Below, piece after piece: positions 11,057 to 21,544 of a stretch of 64,000 nucleotides of DNA. The notes under the pieces were generated by a model. The model was given only the letters and a program-made list of their open reading frames with translations, searched no databases and was not told the DNA's origin. Position 1 is the stretch's first letter; each line of letters begins with the position of its first letter. Source of the stretch: Chondrus crispus (lineage: Eukaryota; Rhodophyta; Florideophyceae; Gigartinales; Gigartinaceae); the NCBI RefSeq assembly GCF_000350225.1, contig NW_005179258.1, positions 73,813-137,812 on the forward strand, in the 5' to 3' direction. Both the position numbers and the translations under genes were made by a program.

Positions 11057-11097
11057 GCGGATGTTTGACAACCGCTGCGCGGTTGTCAAACATCCGC
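11057..11097. repeat. Perfect hairpin, 19-bp arms
   Basis: GCGGATGTTTGACAACCGC (11057-11075) is followed by tgc and then its exact reverse complement (11079-11097). Shorter outer arms, GCTGAG at 11051-11056 and CTCAGC near 11117, extend the symmetry. Confidence 0.85.
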
Positions 11098-11128
11098 TGT
11101 GCGCGCAGCACAACCGCTCAGCCTTTTT

Positions 11129-11179
11129 GCACGCCCTTCGCTTTTTTGCCTTTTTAAAGCAAAAAAGCAAAGGGCGTGC
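11129..11179. repeat. Second hairpin, 21-bp arms
   Basis: The arm 11129-11149 pairs with 11159-11179 with one mismatch, around a 9-base loop. Together with 11057-11097 it forms two adjacent hairpins, possibly a small foldback element. The remaining DNA from 10948 to 11953 holds a poly-G run near 11660 and a direct repeat ccgctcacacgcctat (about 11763 and 11808); I see no convincing gene there. Confidence 0.8.
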
Positions 11180-11953
11180 CTAATTTTAGGGGTGCGGAGG
11201 TTGCGCTGCGTTGTCGCAATGCGTCGCGAGCAAGCAAACGACCTCGTTACGGCATGCCCCGCCGCGTGGGCATGCCCCGCATGCCTCTTGCGAAAGGTCT
11301 TGCAATAGATACAGCCTAGCGCGCCACGCCGCAGTTAGCTTTTGGCCGTGCGGGGCGGCCCTCTGCCGCCAGGCGCCTGTGTGACGCGGCGCGGGCTTCC
11401 AAACTTGCGCTGACGCCGCCGATATAAAGTATAAATGTTTCTGGAAGAAGCGTTCTTGAGAGGAATAACCCTAGTGTAGAAACAAGCGCGTCGAGACTGT
11501 GTACATAGAGATTGGGTGAATACTGGCGTCTTCATTGCCTTGGTGCAATGATTTCAAATGCGATGATAGGTATTGGTTTACAGAAAGCGGCTGGCTGGTA
11601 TAGTAGTATCGATGATTTGATCAAAACCTGATGGTAAACCACGAAGCCCAACGGGTTCCGGGGGGGGGGGCGGGCGGGAGAGCCGTGCGGCGGGAGACGG
11701 GGCGTTGGGGGTAAGGATTGAGCAGCAGACGCGGGCTGGATGAGGCGGATGGAGCGGATGCCCCGCTCACACGCCTATTCATTATCCTTATCACAGGGTC
11801 TCATACTCCGCTCACACGCCTATCGCAACGTGCGGGCCGCCTGCACACTTGGCGCATGCTCACGCGCCCGGCGCGCGCCGTGCTGCTCGTGAAACAGCCA
11901 CCTTACATACTTGTAGGTTTTGCTACCACAGCAGCTTCCGTAGATCGTACTTG

Positions 11954-13112
11954 TCATGATTCCCATGCACAGCTCACACACCTGTACGACCAGTATTCCA
12001 TCTCCAGACGAGCGGCCTCGGCCAAGACTGACCAGTATTCCATCTCCACACGAGCGGCCTCGCCCGAGAGCGGAGCGGCCGAGAGTGGCCGAGGCGGCAT
12101 GCGGGGAAGCAGGACGCCATCTTGATGTGAGGTCGCGGATCGCCGACGTCGGTTGCGAAACGATTTGATGGCCCGGCCGAGGAAGGCGGCGAGAATGACT
12201 GCAGCGATGGCAGACAAGGCCCCGATGACGGGCTCTAGCCAATGCCAGGAGGCGTTTTCCGGTGGCTGAGCGGCAGGAAGCGGGGCGCCCGATGCCACGG
12301 GTACGGACAGTGTGAAGGTGAACATAATCGCGAGGACGGGGAACTGGTTGAGTTTATGGGCAACAGCGTGGAGCATTTTGGTTGCGTTCTGGGTTGGGGG
12401 TGGGGATGGGGCGTGCTACGGTAGGGTAGAGTGAGGAGGTTGCTGTTCTTCTGCGTGTGAGATGCAACTGGCATCGCAGCGTGCGAATGCGCGTGCGATG
12501 CAGTGCTTCCCGAAGTCTGCACGGACAAAAGCAGCTTTGCGTAGGCGGCGTCCCCTGTAGTCGACGAAGGCTCCTTGGACGCTCGCTGCAGCATGACGGC
12601 GATGACGTCGCCCGAGGAAACGTCGTGCGCCTCGTGCTCCATGGCAGACGCGCCGATCCCGAGCTTCAGGCGCAGGCGATGGCGGTTGTTGTGGACGAAG
12701 TTGTTGAGTCGTGGCGACGAGGACGTGGGGAATTGCAAAGACGGTTGGAGGGGTTGAAAGAAGGGTGTCGGGTTTTGGGGGTGGGGGAGTGGAAAGTGGG
12801 GGCTGTGGGGCAGAGGGTGATGGAGGAATGGATTTTACACGCGCTGGTGGGATGGTGCGGAGATGGAGGCGCGGAGACGGAGGCACGATGACGGAGTGCA
12901 GACTCGGCACTGGATTCGGCACCGCGGAGCGCGGTGACGGAGATTGGCAGGGTGGTGAGATTGGCAACGGCCAGCAGCGCCAGTGCGGGGCCCAGGGAGA
13001 CGGCGAGCTGCGTGGGGTGGATGGGGGCAAGCCGAGAGATAACTCCACCGCTGACCGCGCGAGAGGGTATTACTATTTTGCCATTTCCATTCTCGTTACC
13101 ATTTGGCACCAA
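11954..13112 (-). pseudogene. Repeated membrane-protein gene, copy 2 (frameshifted)
   Basis: The conserved unit starts at Met 12376: FPVLAIMFTFTLSVPVASGA, then ASWHWLEPVIGALSAIAAVI and the FRNRRRR cluster, followed by two units of the 14-residue repeat (EMEYWSVLAEAARL). The upstream conserved part (12235-12738) is in another frame because of a 1-base deletion relative to copy 1 near 12390. Further upstream, 13112-12670 encodes AVSGGVISRLAPIHPTQLAV, which also occurs in the plus-strand ORF at 58965-59207. The downstream side differs from copies 1 and 3, so this copy is truncated at its 3' flank near 11980. Confidence 0.45.
12961..13063 (-). repeat. Inverted repeat arm shared with 59011-59110
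   Basis: About 100 bp here match the reverse complement of 59011-59110 with few differences, and both encode ISRLAPIHPTQLA in the same frame. Before the Copia insertion the arms were about 490 bp apart, pointing away from each other. Confidence 0.7.
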
Positions 13113-13548
13113 TTCGTTGTGAGATTACGCGCGCGCAAATGCGCACGGTTGTGTGGACAAGATGCATCCGCCAGTACACCGATTTGCGACAACGGTGGCG
13201 TGTGAAACTTTGTAGATTGCAATTCAGACTTGTTCTGTCTGTGGCCCATGTTTGCCTAAGAGGGAAAAGGCAATCCTGCCGGGATTATATACCCTAATTC
13301 CTATCACTATCATGATTCGTTGTCGGTTATTCTCCGTGTCGAATACCCTTCGAGTGGTAACTCTCATGTTACCTTTGCTTGTGATAAACTTTTCTTTACC
13401 GTCTTGTGTTGATTTGACCGCTCCTGGAGACCTTCTTTGATAACCTGAAGAATTTCCTCTCTTGTCTCTCACCTTACGCCCCCCTCTTTTAATTACGTTG
13501 TTTAATTACAACGCGACGAGAATACTGTATATGGCCAACGGCACAAAC
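13064..13548. other. Spacer between the inverted gene starts, left of Copia
   Basis: No convincing gene is visible. The stretch is moderately AT-rich. Since minus-strand coding starts to its left and plus-strand coding resumes beyond Copia at 59001, it may be a shared intergenic promoter region. It ends with the Copia target site caaac (13544-13548). Confidence 0.3.
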
Positions 13549-13895
13549 TGTCGCAAAAAAATAAAAGAAAAGGGGGAACAATAAAGGTTAACCGGCAGGA
13601 CCGGGCGAATGAGGGGAGTCGCGATTTTTATTGTCGTGGCTTCGTTTTTGTTTTTCGCTTGTCTTGGCAGCTAGTCTGCCTCGACTCTTCCCTTATTTAT
13701 ACTACTTCAGCCAGGTGCTTTGTCCTCTCCTCACGTAATGTTTTTGCACCATCGAAGCATTTTTAGGAGAGGATGCACTGCATGTTGACAGCTGAGATTA
13801 TTAAAAATGCTCCCGTTGTTGTGCACTACATTAATTGCGTTGAGGTGCATTTTATTCGTCCTGTATGCGTCACCGTCATTCCATAATTTCCCACT
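13549..13895 (-). repeat. Copia 3' LTR
   Basis: On the plus strand it runs from TGTCGCAAAA to AATTTCCCACT. The inner neighbour, read on the minus strand, is a purine-rich tract (AGAAGTAGAGGGAGAG) that suits a polypurine tract. It matches 58650-58995 with about a dozen differences by eye. Confidence 0.85.
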
Positions 13896-13943
13896 CTCCC
13901 TCTACTTCTGACGTGACGGATCCTCATTGTGGCTTCTGTCAAT

Positions 13944-16621
13944 CTAGTGATCCACGGGGTGCATGATTCGTGCGGTTTTTAAGGTGTTGATTAGTGAATC
14001 GTTGCCATTAGTCTTTGTCAAGCAGTCAGCTAGATTGTGTTCAGATCGAATGAATCCGATCTGTTCCATTTCATTTTGTTGGTACGCCTTTTTGACTACC
14101 TCGAGGTCAATCATTAGTCTTTTTTCAACCGTTGTTGATGCCTTTGTGATAACATCAACCAGTGAGAGACTATCCGTAATCATTAGGATCGGTATCTTTA
14201 TGTTCATCATCTTCTGTATGTCATGTCTGAGATTGAAGGCCATATCAAAAGAATCAGCAAGGGCCATGGTTTCGCTGCCTAAAACTGATCTTGACACTCG
14301 CTTATCCTTATGAGACGATCAATAAAGTGGTTGGCAAAGGTTTCTGCTATAACATAGAAATATGATGTATCCAAGCTGAGAAGAGCCGTCAGAGTTGTTT
14401 GCATACGAGGCATCTGAATAAACTCCTATGTGTAACTTGTTATCGTCAAGTTTGGGATACCTGAATGGTAGGTATGGCTCTTTCTTGAGTCGTCTAATGG
14501 TGCGGTTAATGTATCGGATTTGAATTTTTGGATCTGTAGCATACTGTGATTCGGTAACCTGGGCGGCTTGAGCAATAGAGAAACTGATATCTGGTGTAGT
14601 GTACGTAATCCAGGCTAATTTGGCTCTTAATGATCGATATGACTTGTACGTGGCCGTGTTCAGCAGCCTCTCCATCTTTCGGATGTAGGACGTTTGGTGG
14701 ATCATGTATTCAGAATCCTTTTTTTCAACTTGTACTCCGACGAACTGAACTTATCGTAAGTTCTTCCCTTACACTTGAACTTCTCTTCTGTCTTGTGGGC
14801 GAGATCTGAATACCGCTTGGCACTTGCTTGAAGGGCATCTTCCACGTAAGTAATGCACATGCCGTCAAGCTTGTCCCGTATGCATTTAAAGAAAAATGCT
14901 CCATCACCGGTTGTTCCGGTCATCTTCAAGTCCTGTTTTATATGATTGCTGATGGTACGGCCCCAGTAATCACCACTATCGTCAAGACCGTACAAAGGTT
15001 TTAACAACTTCGGCAACTTGCCCTGGTTCAGTTCAAATTCTCCAGTCGGTTTGATGTATACATCCCTCATAAGTTTTTCTGCGCTTTGAAGGTATGCTTG
15101 AGTCACATCTGTTGAAAATAGTCGGAATCCGCATATTGCTGCCAATCCGATCAAAATTTGTGTGGAGTGTTGCCTTGGTGTGGCAGTATCATGTACAAGA
15201 GACGTTTTTAGATTATCCCTGTATCCTTGAACTACAAAGCGGCCTTTCCGTACTTCGTCTTTAGTGCCTTCATGTTTTATTGCTAGCACAAATCTACTGC
15301 CGAGAATATTTGCGTTCTCAGGCACTTCCGACTTCCAGACAAGCTTCCAAGTTCCTTTCTCAATCAAACATTTCAGCTCCTTCTTCTTTGCGGCTCTGAA
15401 TCTTTCATCGGCCGATCTAGGGTCACCAGGTTTGATCACTTCAGTGAGTTCAACATCAAAATTAGAGGGATTTGGTCTGTTTACTGATTTAAACGGCTTC
15501 AACATTGTAGTAAGGAACTCGTCCCGTGAGAGGATGTCTGTTGGTTCAGAGTTTTCTCGAACATAAGGCTTAACTTGTTGCATGTTCATGGTCTTATGCC
15601 ATTGCCCGTCGTTGCTCTTAACATCAACTATCTTGTCCCTTATACCTGTGATGGTAGCAGGTCCAATCCATTCTTTACTTCTTTCTTGATACACAAGTAC
15701 TTCTTGGCCTAATTCAAATACGAAATCGGTTGCAATTGGGATTCTTCTTGTAAGGGCAGCAAGAATGCGCGTCTCTGCCACTACAGCATTCATTTCCATT
15801 TGTGTCTTTGAAAGTACAAGCATCCTTTCTTTCTGAGCGGGTATCTCTGAGCTAATGATTGGGAATCTTGGTATTATCCCGAATACAACTAGTGAGAGAA
15901 GCAGTCCGTTATCTTCATTGGTATCGTTAATGGCTTTGATTGACAGTTTCAATGCAATGTTGCCGTCAATTTGAGGAAAGTCGAATATTATCCTTCGATA
16001 ATTCTTCGGAGGGGTGCGTGTAGTCTTTCTCTGATGCCGAATGAGTTGTGAGCTTCGATTCCTGAAATTCGTAGTTCTATCCAAACGCTTTGGGCCATTT
16101 CCTTCCACCTAGGAGAAGTGAAAACGGACCCCACATCAGTTCTGACGCGGTTAGGGAATCCTGTATAGAGAGTGCACCACGCTTCAAGGAAAGCAAGCCA
16201 TATTCCGTTGACTTATTGTCCGTAATTCTGACCCTGAGAGTCTAAAAATATGGCCGAGCTGAAACGAGTTGCAGTGTCGACAATATGCAGAACTGCTTTT
16301 CCCTGGATGAACATCAGATCCATTCATATTTCTTCACCAAACTTAACTTCTTGCAGTGTGGGTAGCGTGGTCTTGAAGCTAGTTGGTTGTGATCCAAGCC
16401 TTTGACAGGTATTGCATGACTTAGAGGTCTCTTTCAAGACTTTCGTGGTGGCCTCGGTGGCCTCGTGCGGCCGAGCTTTTCTTCTGAGATTCAGAAGTTT
16501 CGTATCCGTTGGGTGTCGAAAACCTCTATGAAGTTCGACCAGTTCACTTCTTGAGAATAGTACTGCATCTTCCCGTTTTCATTCCAGGTAGACATGTCCA
16601 AACTTCCTTACGACTGGGACA
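13944..16621 (-). pseudogene. Copia integrase, reverse transcriptase and RNase H (3' half of pol)
   Basis: Order on the minus strand: a GAG-pre-integrase zinc region (ELHRGFRHPTDTKLL, then SCNTCQRLG); an integrase core with Asp in MDLMFIQGKA and RTDVGSVF; a C-terminal tether (GQWHKTMNMQQVKPYV); an RVT_2 reverse transcriptase (GSRFVLAIKHEGTKDE, FSTDVTQAYLQSA, LKPLYGLDDSGDYW); and RNase H (IGVYSDASYAN, LGSETMALADSF, RSEHNLADCLTK). The RT active site reads YVED instead of the usual YVDD. Stops (including TGA where Trp is expected) and frameshifts near 14300 and 14705 interrupt it. The 5' continuation is at 55391-55956, beyond Ty3-1. Confidence 0.85.
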
Positions 16622-16626
16622 GAAAT

Positions 16627-17326
16627 TGTCGCATAAACACCCCCAGACGACTGGAAGTGTATGCGCAGTTTGACCTGTAGACCCCGGATCGGAGAAGGGG
16701 TGAAGCGGGCCAACCAGCTACGGAACCGGGCTCGGGCCCGGGTAGCGGTGGTAGAGCGGGAGCGAGAAGGGACGCGCGCACGCACGAGCGGATCGACGCC
16801 TCGACGCCCCGGAGCAGCACTGGGTGACGTACAAGTGCTGACGGGCGGAGGCGGTTCAGTGCTCGCTCGCGTGCTGCGCGTCCACTCCGGCTCGGCTCCG
16901 ACTAAACGCACGCGAGGAGCGAAGGCGACGTTTAGAATAAGCTGAGTGGACTGACCTTGGCGGTTCGTTGAGGACAAGCCCGTGCTTGTCTCCCTCCGCC
17001 GCCGTCGGTCCGCTCCATATTTAATATACAAAACAATCTATCATAACACTACAGTACCGAGGTACTGTAGTGGGCTACTGTAGTGCAGGTCGGCCCGCAC
17101 TGTAATACTGTCAGCTATGTCAAGGCTGACAGTACACGTATCACTCGTGGTGTGTGCGCGCTTCGTTCGTGCGCTGTACACGTGTGCACGTGTATGCGCG
17201 TGTCCCTTGTCCCCGTAGTGTACATGTGGACACGCGCGGTTGTACTGTAGAGCTCGACGCTCTACAGCAGCTGATCTAGTTCTTGATCTAATCTAATTTA
17301 AACCCCGAAGGGGGGGTTATGCTACA
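16627..17326 (-). repeat. Ty3-1 3' LTR
   Basis: The ends form an inverted repeat, TGTCGCATAA and TTATGCTACA. A conserved TATATTAAATATGG (minus strand, about 17020-17035) is a likely TATA element. A group of hairpins lies at 17048-17267. Confidence 0.9.
17048..17267. promoter_or_regulatory. Hairpin cluster inside the Ty3-1 LTR
   Basis: Hairpins in order: ACTACAGTACC/GGTACTGTAGT (17048-17071), TACTGTCAGC/GCTGACAGTA (17106-17134), TACACGTG/CACGTGTA (17177-17194) and CTGTAGAGC/GCTCTACAG (17245-17267). The same stems occur in all four LTRs of Ty3-1 and Ty3-2, with different loops. Confidence 0.7.
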
Positions 17327-17365
17327 CGGCCCCCCCCCTCAAGGGTGAACGTCCGCGGTCACGAG
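17327..17365 (-). promoter_or_regulatory. Ty3-1 polypurine tract and pol-end-like motif beside the 3' LTR
   Basis: On the minus strand the stretch reads GCGGACGTTCACCCTTGAGG, then a G run ending GGCCG, directly against the LTR. The G-rich part is the expected plus-strand primer. The same motif recurs at the end of pol at 47321-47357. Confidence 0.7.
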
Positions 17366-17382
17366 TGCTTGCGGTGCGAAAC

Positions 17383-19987
17383 ATGTCGGTGATTGAGATT
17401 GATACAAGTCACTCCCTCATTCCGAGGCCTCTTTCCCTTCCGCGTGTCCTTCTGTCGTTATTCCCCCCACACCCCTGCGCGCTCACACGTGCGTTTTCTT
17501 ACTCCCCTCTTCATCCCGTCGTACTGTCTACGAGAGCTCGTCTCCGCGGTCGTCCGCCTTTCGTCGTGCGTGTCATTCTTCCCCCTGGCGCCGGTGAGGT
17601 GTCGCGTGCGCTTCTTGTACGTGCTCTGTCGGAGGGCCCCCACCGTCTCGACGTGATGACGGGTACACCGTCGCCCCTCGTGACTCCTTCACCCCTCCTA
17701 CCCTAGTCGGAGGGCCCGTCGTTGAGCTCCTTGACTCCACCGCTGAGCGGGGGCGGGTCGGTGTCCGCTGTCGCAGCGGACGGGGGCGAGGCGCGTCGTC
17801 GCGCCCCTGCCGTCGCTGTCTCACGTGCGAGTCCGTTCCAGCGTGCAAGGGGGTCCCGGGAATCCACTCTTTCAGTAGAGTTGGATGCAGGGCTGGCGGT
17901 GGTGAATGAGGTTCGCGCCGGGGTCACGGAGGCAGACCCGGCTGCAGCTCGCAAGGAAGAGGGGCCGATCCCTCTTGTATCCGGCGCCGCCGGGGGCATC
18001 CCGCGCGAGGCGTTATCCGCAGCGGGCGGCAACAGCGCCCCCTATCAGCCAGTCGAGGGGTCCTACGGCGCCTGTGCCAGCTGCAGACGTCCTGGGGTTC
18101 CTCCCGAGTCGACTTGGGATAGCGGGGGAGTGGAGCAGGAGGCTGCTAACACGGCCACGCAGTGGCTGGGCGTGCCGCTCGAGCGGTCCGCGCCCCTGCT
18201 GCTCAGTCGGCTGAGGAATCCGTGGCGTCGTCATGCTCGCTTGGGCGTCACGGTCGGTGAGCTTCTTACGAAGGATTGCCTTTGGCCGGACATGCTACAC
18301 ATCCGGGGGCTATACGAGGGCGGTCTCCCCGAGGAGGCGTCTCTCGCGTTAGGGCGCTTGCTTGCGGAGGGTGGCGGAGCGCCCTATCAGCTCCCGGACG
18401 AGATCCCGAGCGATCGGACCTTTGCGTTCAGCCACGACGACGTAGACTACGTCGACCGGATGGCTTGCTACTTGTTCAATCGGGACCCACGGGGTCCTCG
18501 CCGTTTCGTCCTTTCGGAAATCGTCGGGCTGTACGTCAGCCCAAGGCCCTGCGCATACTCCAGGGCTCGTGCCGCTCTTCAAAAATCCGCTTGCACACTA
18601 ATGAGGCTTCATTCCATTGCGATCTCCCCACACGATTGGGCAGCCTATCGTCGCGCGGACGAGTCGGACGGCCGCGTGTTTGCTTCTGCTTCGTTCGAAC
18701 GAGGCCTCTCAAAAAGCGACTTCCCGGCCGCTCCGGCGGCCGTACGGGAGTCTCTCCCTTCTCTCGGTGTTCACCCCTTACTCCCTTTGGCCCTCCAACA
18801 TTTCGGGTTTGCGTGTGGGGACCCACGTCACCCGGCGTAAGATGACCTGATCTATGACGTGGAACGAAAGTGGGCGTGGTCGTTGGGGAACGCCTTTATG
18901 AGCGAGGTTTCGCTGCACGGCCGCCTGTTTGTGCAACCCATCGGGGTGTTGGCATCTCCCTGATGTGCCGCTGCACCCTTTGGAGCGGTCTTCCCCGCAC
19001 GTGGCGTGGACGCACTGTGCCGTTCTAGATCTGATGCACCGAGCTTGCGCCGTGAGCGTGCGTAATCGTCGTTCGTGGCCTGACTTCGCTACTGGCGTAC
19101 GCAGCGCCTTTCTCGTTTATGATTACCGGAGCGACTCCTTCGTGGCTCGTCCTGTACCGTCCACTTCGGGTCCCTCAAGTAAGGGCGGAGGTGTGGGGTC
19201 CGCGTCACGGTTGGCCTACCACAAGCGGTACCGCGACTTGGACGGGGAACCCGCGTCGCCTATGTTCGAGGGTACGGACCCGGTTCGCGCCCCGCTCGCC
19301 TCGGATGCGAGTTACTGTACAGCTGCCGTCTCGCCCGTGCTACCCCTTCCGCCTCTGGCCACCTCCGTGGGCGACTCGCCGGGTCGGAACGCCACGCGGT
19401 TCTTGGCGCTGCCCCGGGACGAGATCAAGATTATTCCCGACTTGGGACGGGCCCTCGGGAGCTCGATCGATCGGGCGTGGCATGTCGGTACCCTGCTGAG
19501 CACCTTTGCCAGCTGGTACTTAGCCCGTAGTGAGGAAGCACGCCGCCTCGGGACGGAGCGATCGACGTACGCGTCGCAATTAGACCGAGTGCGGGGCGAA
19601 CTGGAGGCCCTCAGGGAGTCCTCGAGGCGTCAATCTGACTCCCTGGAACGTGCCACTACGGAGCGCGATCGCTACCGCCACAAACGCGACACTCTCCGGT
19701 TCATACGTCAGGTTCCGTCCTCACGTGTCGTTCCGTCACGCACTCCATCGGCCTCTATGCCGCGTCCGGCGTTGCCGGACCCCTACGAAGGGGTGGGGTA
19801 CGATCCTCCCGTGGTCAACGCGCGTGCGGCCCCGGTCGGTCCGGGGCCTTCCTGGTCGCAGTACGGGGCAGTGGCCATGCCTCCGCTTAAGGACATGGAC
19901 CCGGGGGTGCCTTCGCACCCTAGTTATTGTCCTCCAGGCAGCTACGGTCCTACCCCGTCGGTGCCCCCCAACCGCTCGGGCCGTTGA
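17383..19987 (+). pseudogene. Long antisense ORF of Ty3-1 between pol and 3' LTR
   Basis: This frame runs opposite to gag-pol. From ATG 17383 it stays in one frame to 18950, broken only by TAG at 17704 and TAA at 18838, then shifts by one base near 18950 and continues to TGA at 19985: about 870 codons in all. The N-terminal part is Pro/Ser-rich. The middle (about 18130-18900) looks globular, with TQWLGVPLERSAPLLLSRLR and CYLFNRDPRGPRRFVLSEIV. The last third has a coiled coil (about 19510-19720, RLGTERSTYASQLDRVRGEL) and a Pro-rich tail. I recognise no family. The ATG is 57 bp inside the LTR boundary, so an antisense LTR promoter could drive it. The 455 bp from 19988 to 20443 hold only an overlapping alternative frame. 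Confidence 0.6.
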
Positions 19988-20443
19988 GCCAGTGAGCTAC
20001 TTATCCACGTCATCCTCTCTCTTCCCGTCCGTCATCCGTAAAGCCACTACGGCCCCTTGCCTCTCCGCCCCGAGTATACCCGACCGCCCATCGTTGGCGT
20101 GCGTCAGGGAGCCGGGAAGGGTCGGTAGACGTCTGCCGACCGCCCTCTCCGCCGCTCGTACCGCTTCCCTCGTCATAACCCCACAGCACGGGTCCTATTC
20201 TCCCTTTGGTATTTTTACCTACCTCCTCGATGGTCCGTCGTCCCCCTCCACACGACGAGGGGGTGTGATCGTATCCTCTCGTGGTCAGCCCGGGCTATGT
20301 CGCTTGCCGCCACCTGTCGCCGCGCGCGTGCGTACGTTAATGGATACGCGTGGGAAGGCGGCGACGTGACAGCGAGGGGGACTGATAGGGGGCTCTCTGG
20401 TGGGAGCGGGTGCTCCTTTCCTTGCTTTGCGATCCGTCCCGCC

Positions 20444-21126
20444 TGTAGCATAAACACCCCCAGCGATAGGGGTGTATGCGCAGTTCGACCGAGACCCTTG
20501 TCGATCGGGAAGACGGGGGTGAAGCGGGACACCAGCTAACGGCACCGGGCAGCGGGCCCGGGTAGCGTGGTAGAGCGGGAACGGGGAGGACGCCGGTACG
20601 CGCGAGCGGTTCGACGCCTCGACGCCCCGGCGCGGTACTGGGTAACGATCCAGTACCGACGGGCGGAGACGGAGCCGACTCGTGGGCGTACCGCGCGCGT
20701 CCTCAACCCGCGCTCGGTGCCGCTCTAAGGTAGTTAGCGAGCGCTACCTTAGAATATGCGGGAAGTCGGACCTTGACGGTCGGTGGGTGACAAGTCCGTG
20801 CTTGTCTTCCTCCACCCCGCCGGTCCGCTCCATATTTAATATACAAAACAATCTATAACACTACAGTACCGAAGTACTGTAGTGGACTACTGTAGTACAG
20901 ATCGGACCGTACTGTAATACTGTCAGCCATCGTGGCTGACAGTACACGTGTGTGTGCGCGCTTCCGTCCCGCGCGGTACACGTGTGCACGTGTGCACGCG
21001 TGCGCCCGGTACCCGAGGGGTACACGTGGCCACGCGCAGTAGTACTGTAGAGCATCGGGCTCTACAGCACTAGATCCCGTTGTTGATCTAATCTAACTAA
21101 AAAGCCCCAGGGGGGATTATACTACA
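20444..21126 (-). repeat. Ty3-2 3' LTR
   Basis: It runs from TGTAGCATAA to TTATACTACA. It shares the TATA-like box and hairpin stems of the Ty3-1 LTR; the second hairpin here is TACTGTCAGCCA/TGGCTGACAGTA. Confidence 0.9.
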
Positions 21127-21164
21127 CGGCCCCCCCCTTAAGCGGGGACGTCCGCGTCCACGGG
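21127..21164 (-). promoter_or_regulatory. Ty3-2 polypurine tract and pol-end-like motif
   Basis: On the minus strand GCGGACGTCCCCGCTTAAGG leads into a G run and GGCCG against the LTR. A second copy lies at the end of pol, 23169-23202. Confidence 0.7.
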
Positions 21165-21180
21165 TTGTAGAGCTAGAGAA

Positions 21181-21414
21181 ATGTCCGACCGCGCTATCGG
21201 TACGATCGCCTCCGTTCCCTCTAACAACTCCGCCCCCCGGTCTGTGTCCTCCGTTTCTCCGTTCGCGTTCATTTGCGCGCGTGCGGACTGCTCGTCCCTT
21301 TTCTTAGCCTGCGTTGACTCCCTCTGCCCTTCCCGCGCGACCTTGTGCGCGTCCGTGGGCCTTTCCTTCGTCAGAGTTTTCTCTCCCCCTTTTTTTCAGC
21401 GACGTGCGGTGTGA
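21181..21414 (+). CDS. Short antisense ORF of Ty3-2
   Basis: The ATG lies 55 bp inside the LTR end, almost the same place as in Ty3-1. The 77 codons are Ser/Val/Cys-rich with no recognised domain. After it the frames break up and the hairpin array begins. It may be the remnant of a longer antisense gene like those of Ty3-1 and Ty3-3. Confidence 0.4.
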   Translation: MSDRAIGTIASVPSNNSAPRSVSSVSPFAFICARADCSSLFLACVDSLCPSRATLCASVGLSFVRVFSPPFFQRRAV

Positions 21415-21544
21415 CAGAGGTGAGGGCGGTGACGTGCGGCGTGCTGACCAATTGTATCGCTCCCTCTTGGCGGCCGGAGGCGCGGGAGAGCGGGGTTTGT
21501 CTGATCTGTTGGTGGGTGCGTAGTCATTCGCTACCCTTCTTCTT

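Noticed and set aside
10948..11953. Hidden gene between copies 1 and 2 of the membrane-protein family
   Set aside because: Open frames are short, change strand, and overlap hairpins and homopolymers.
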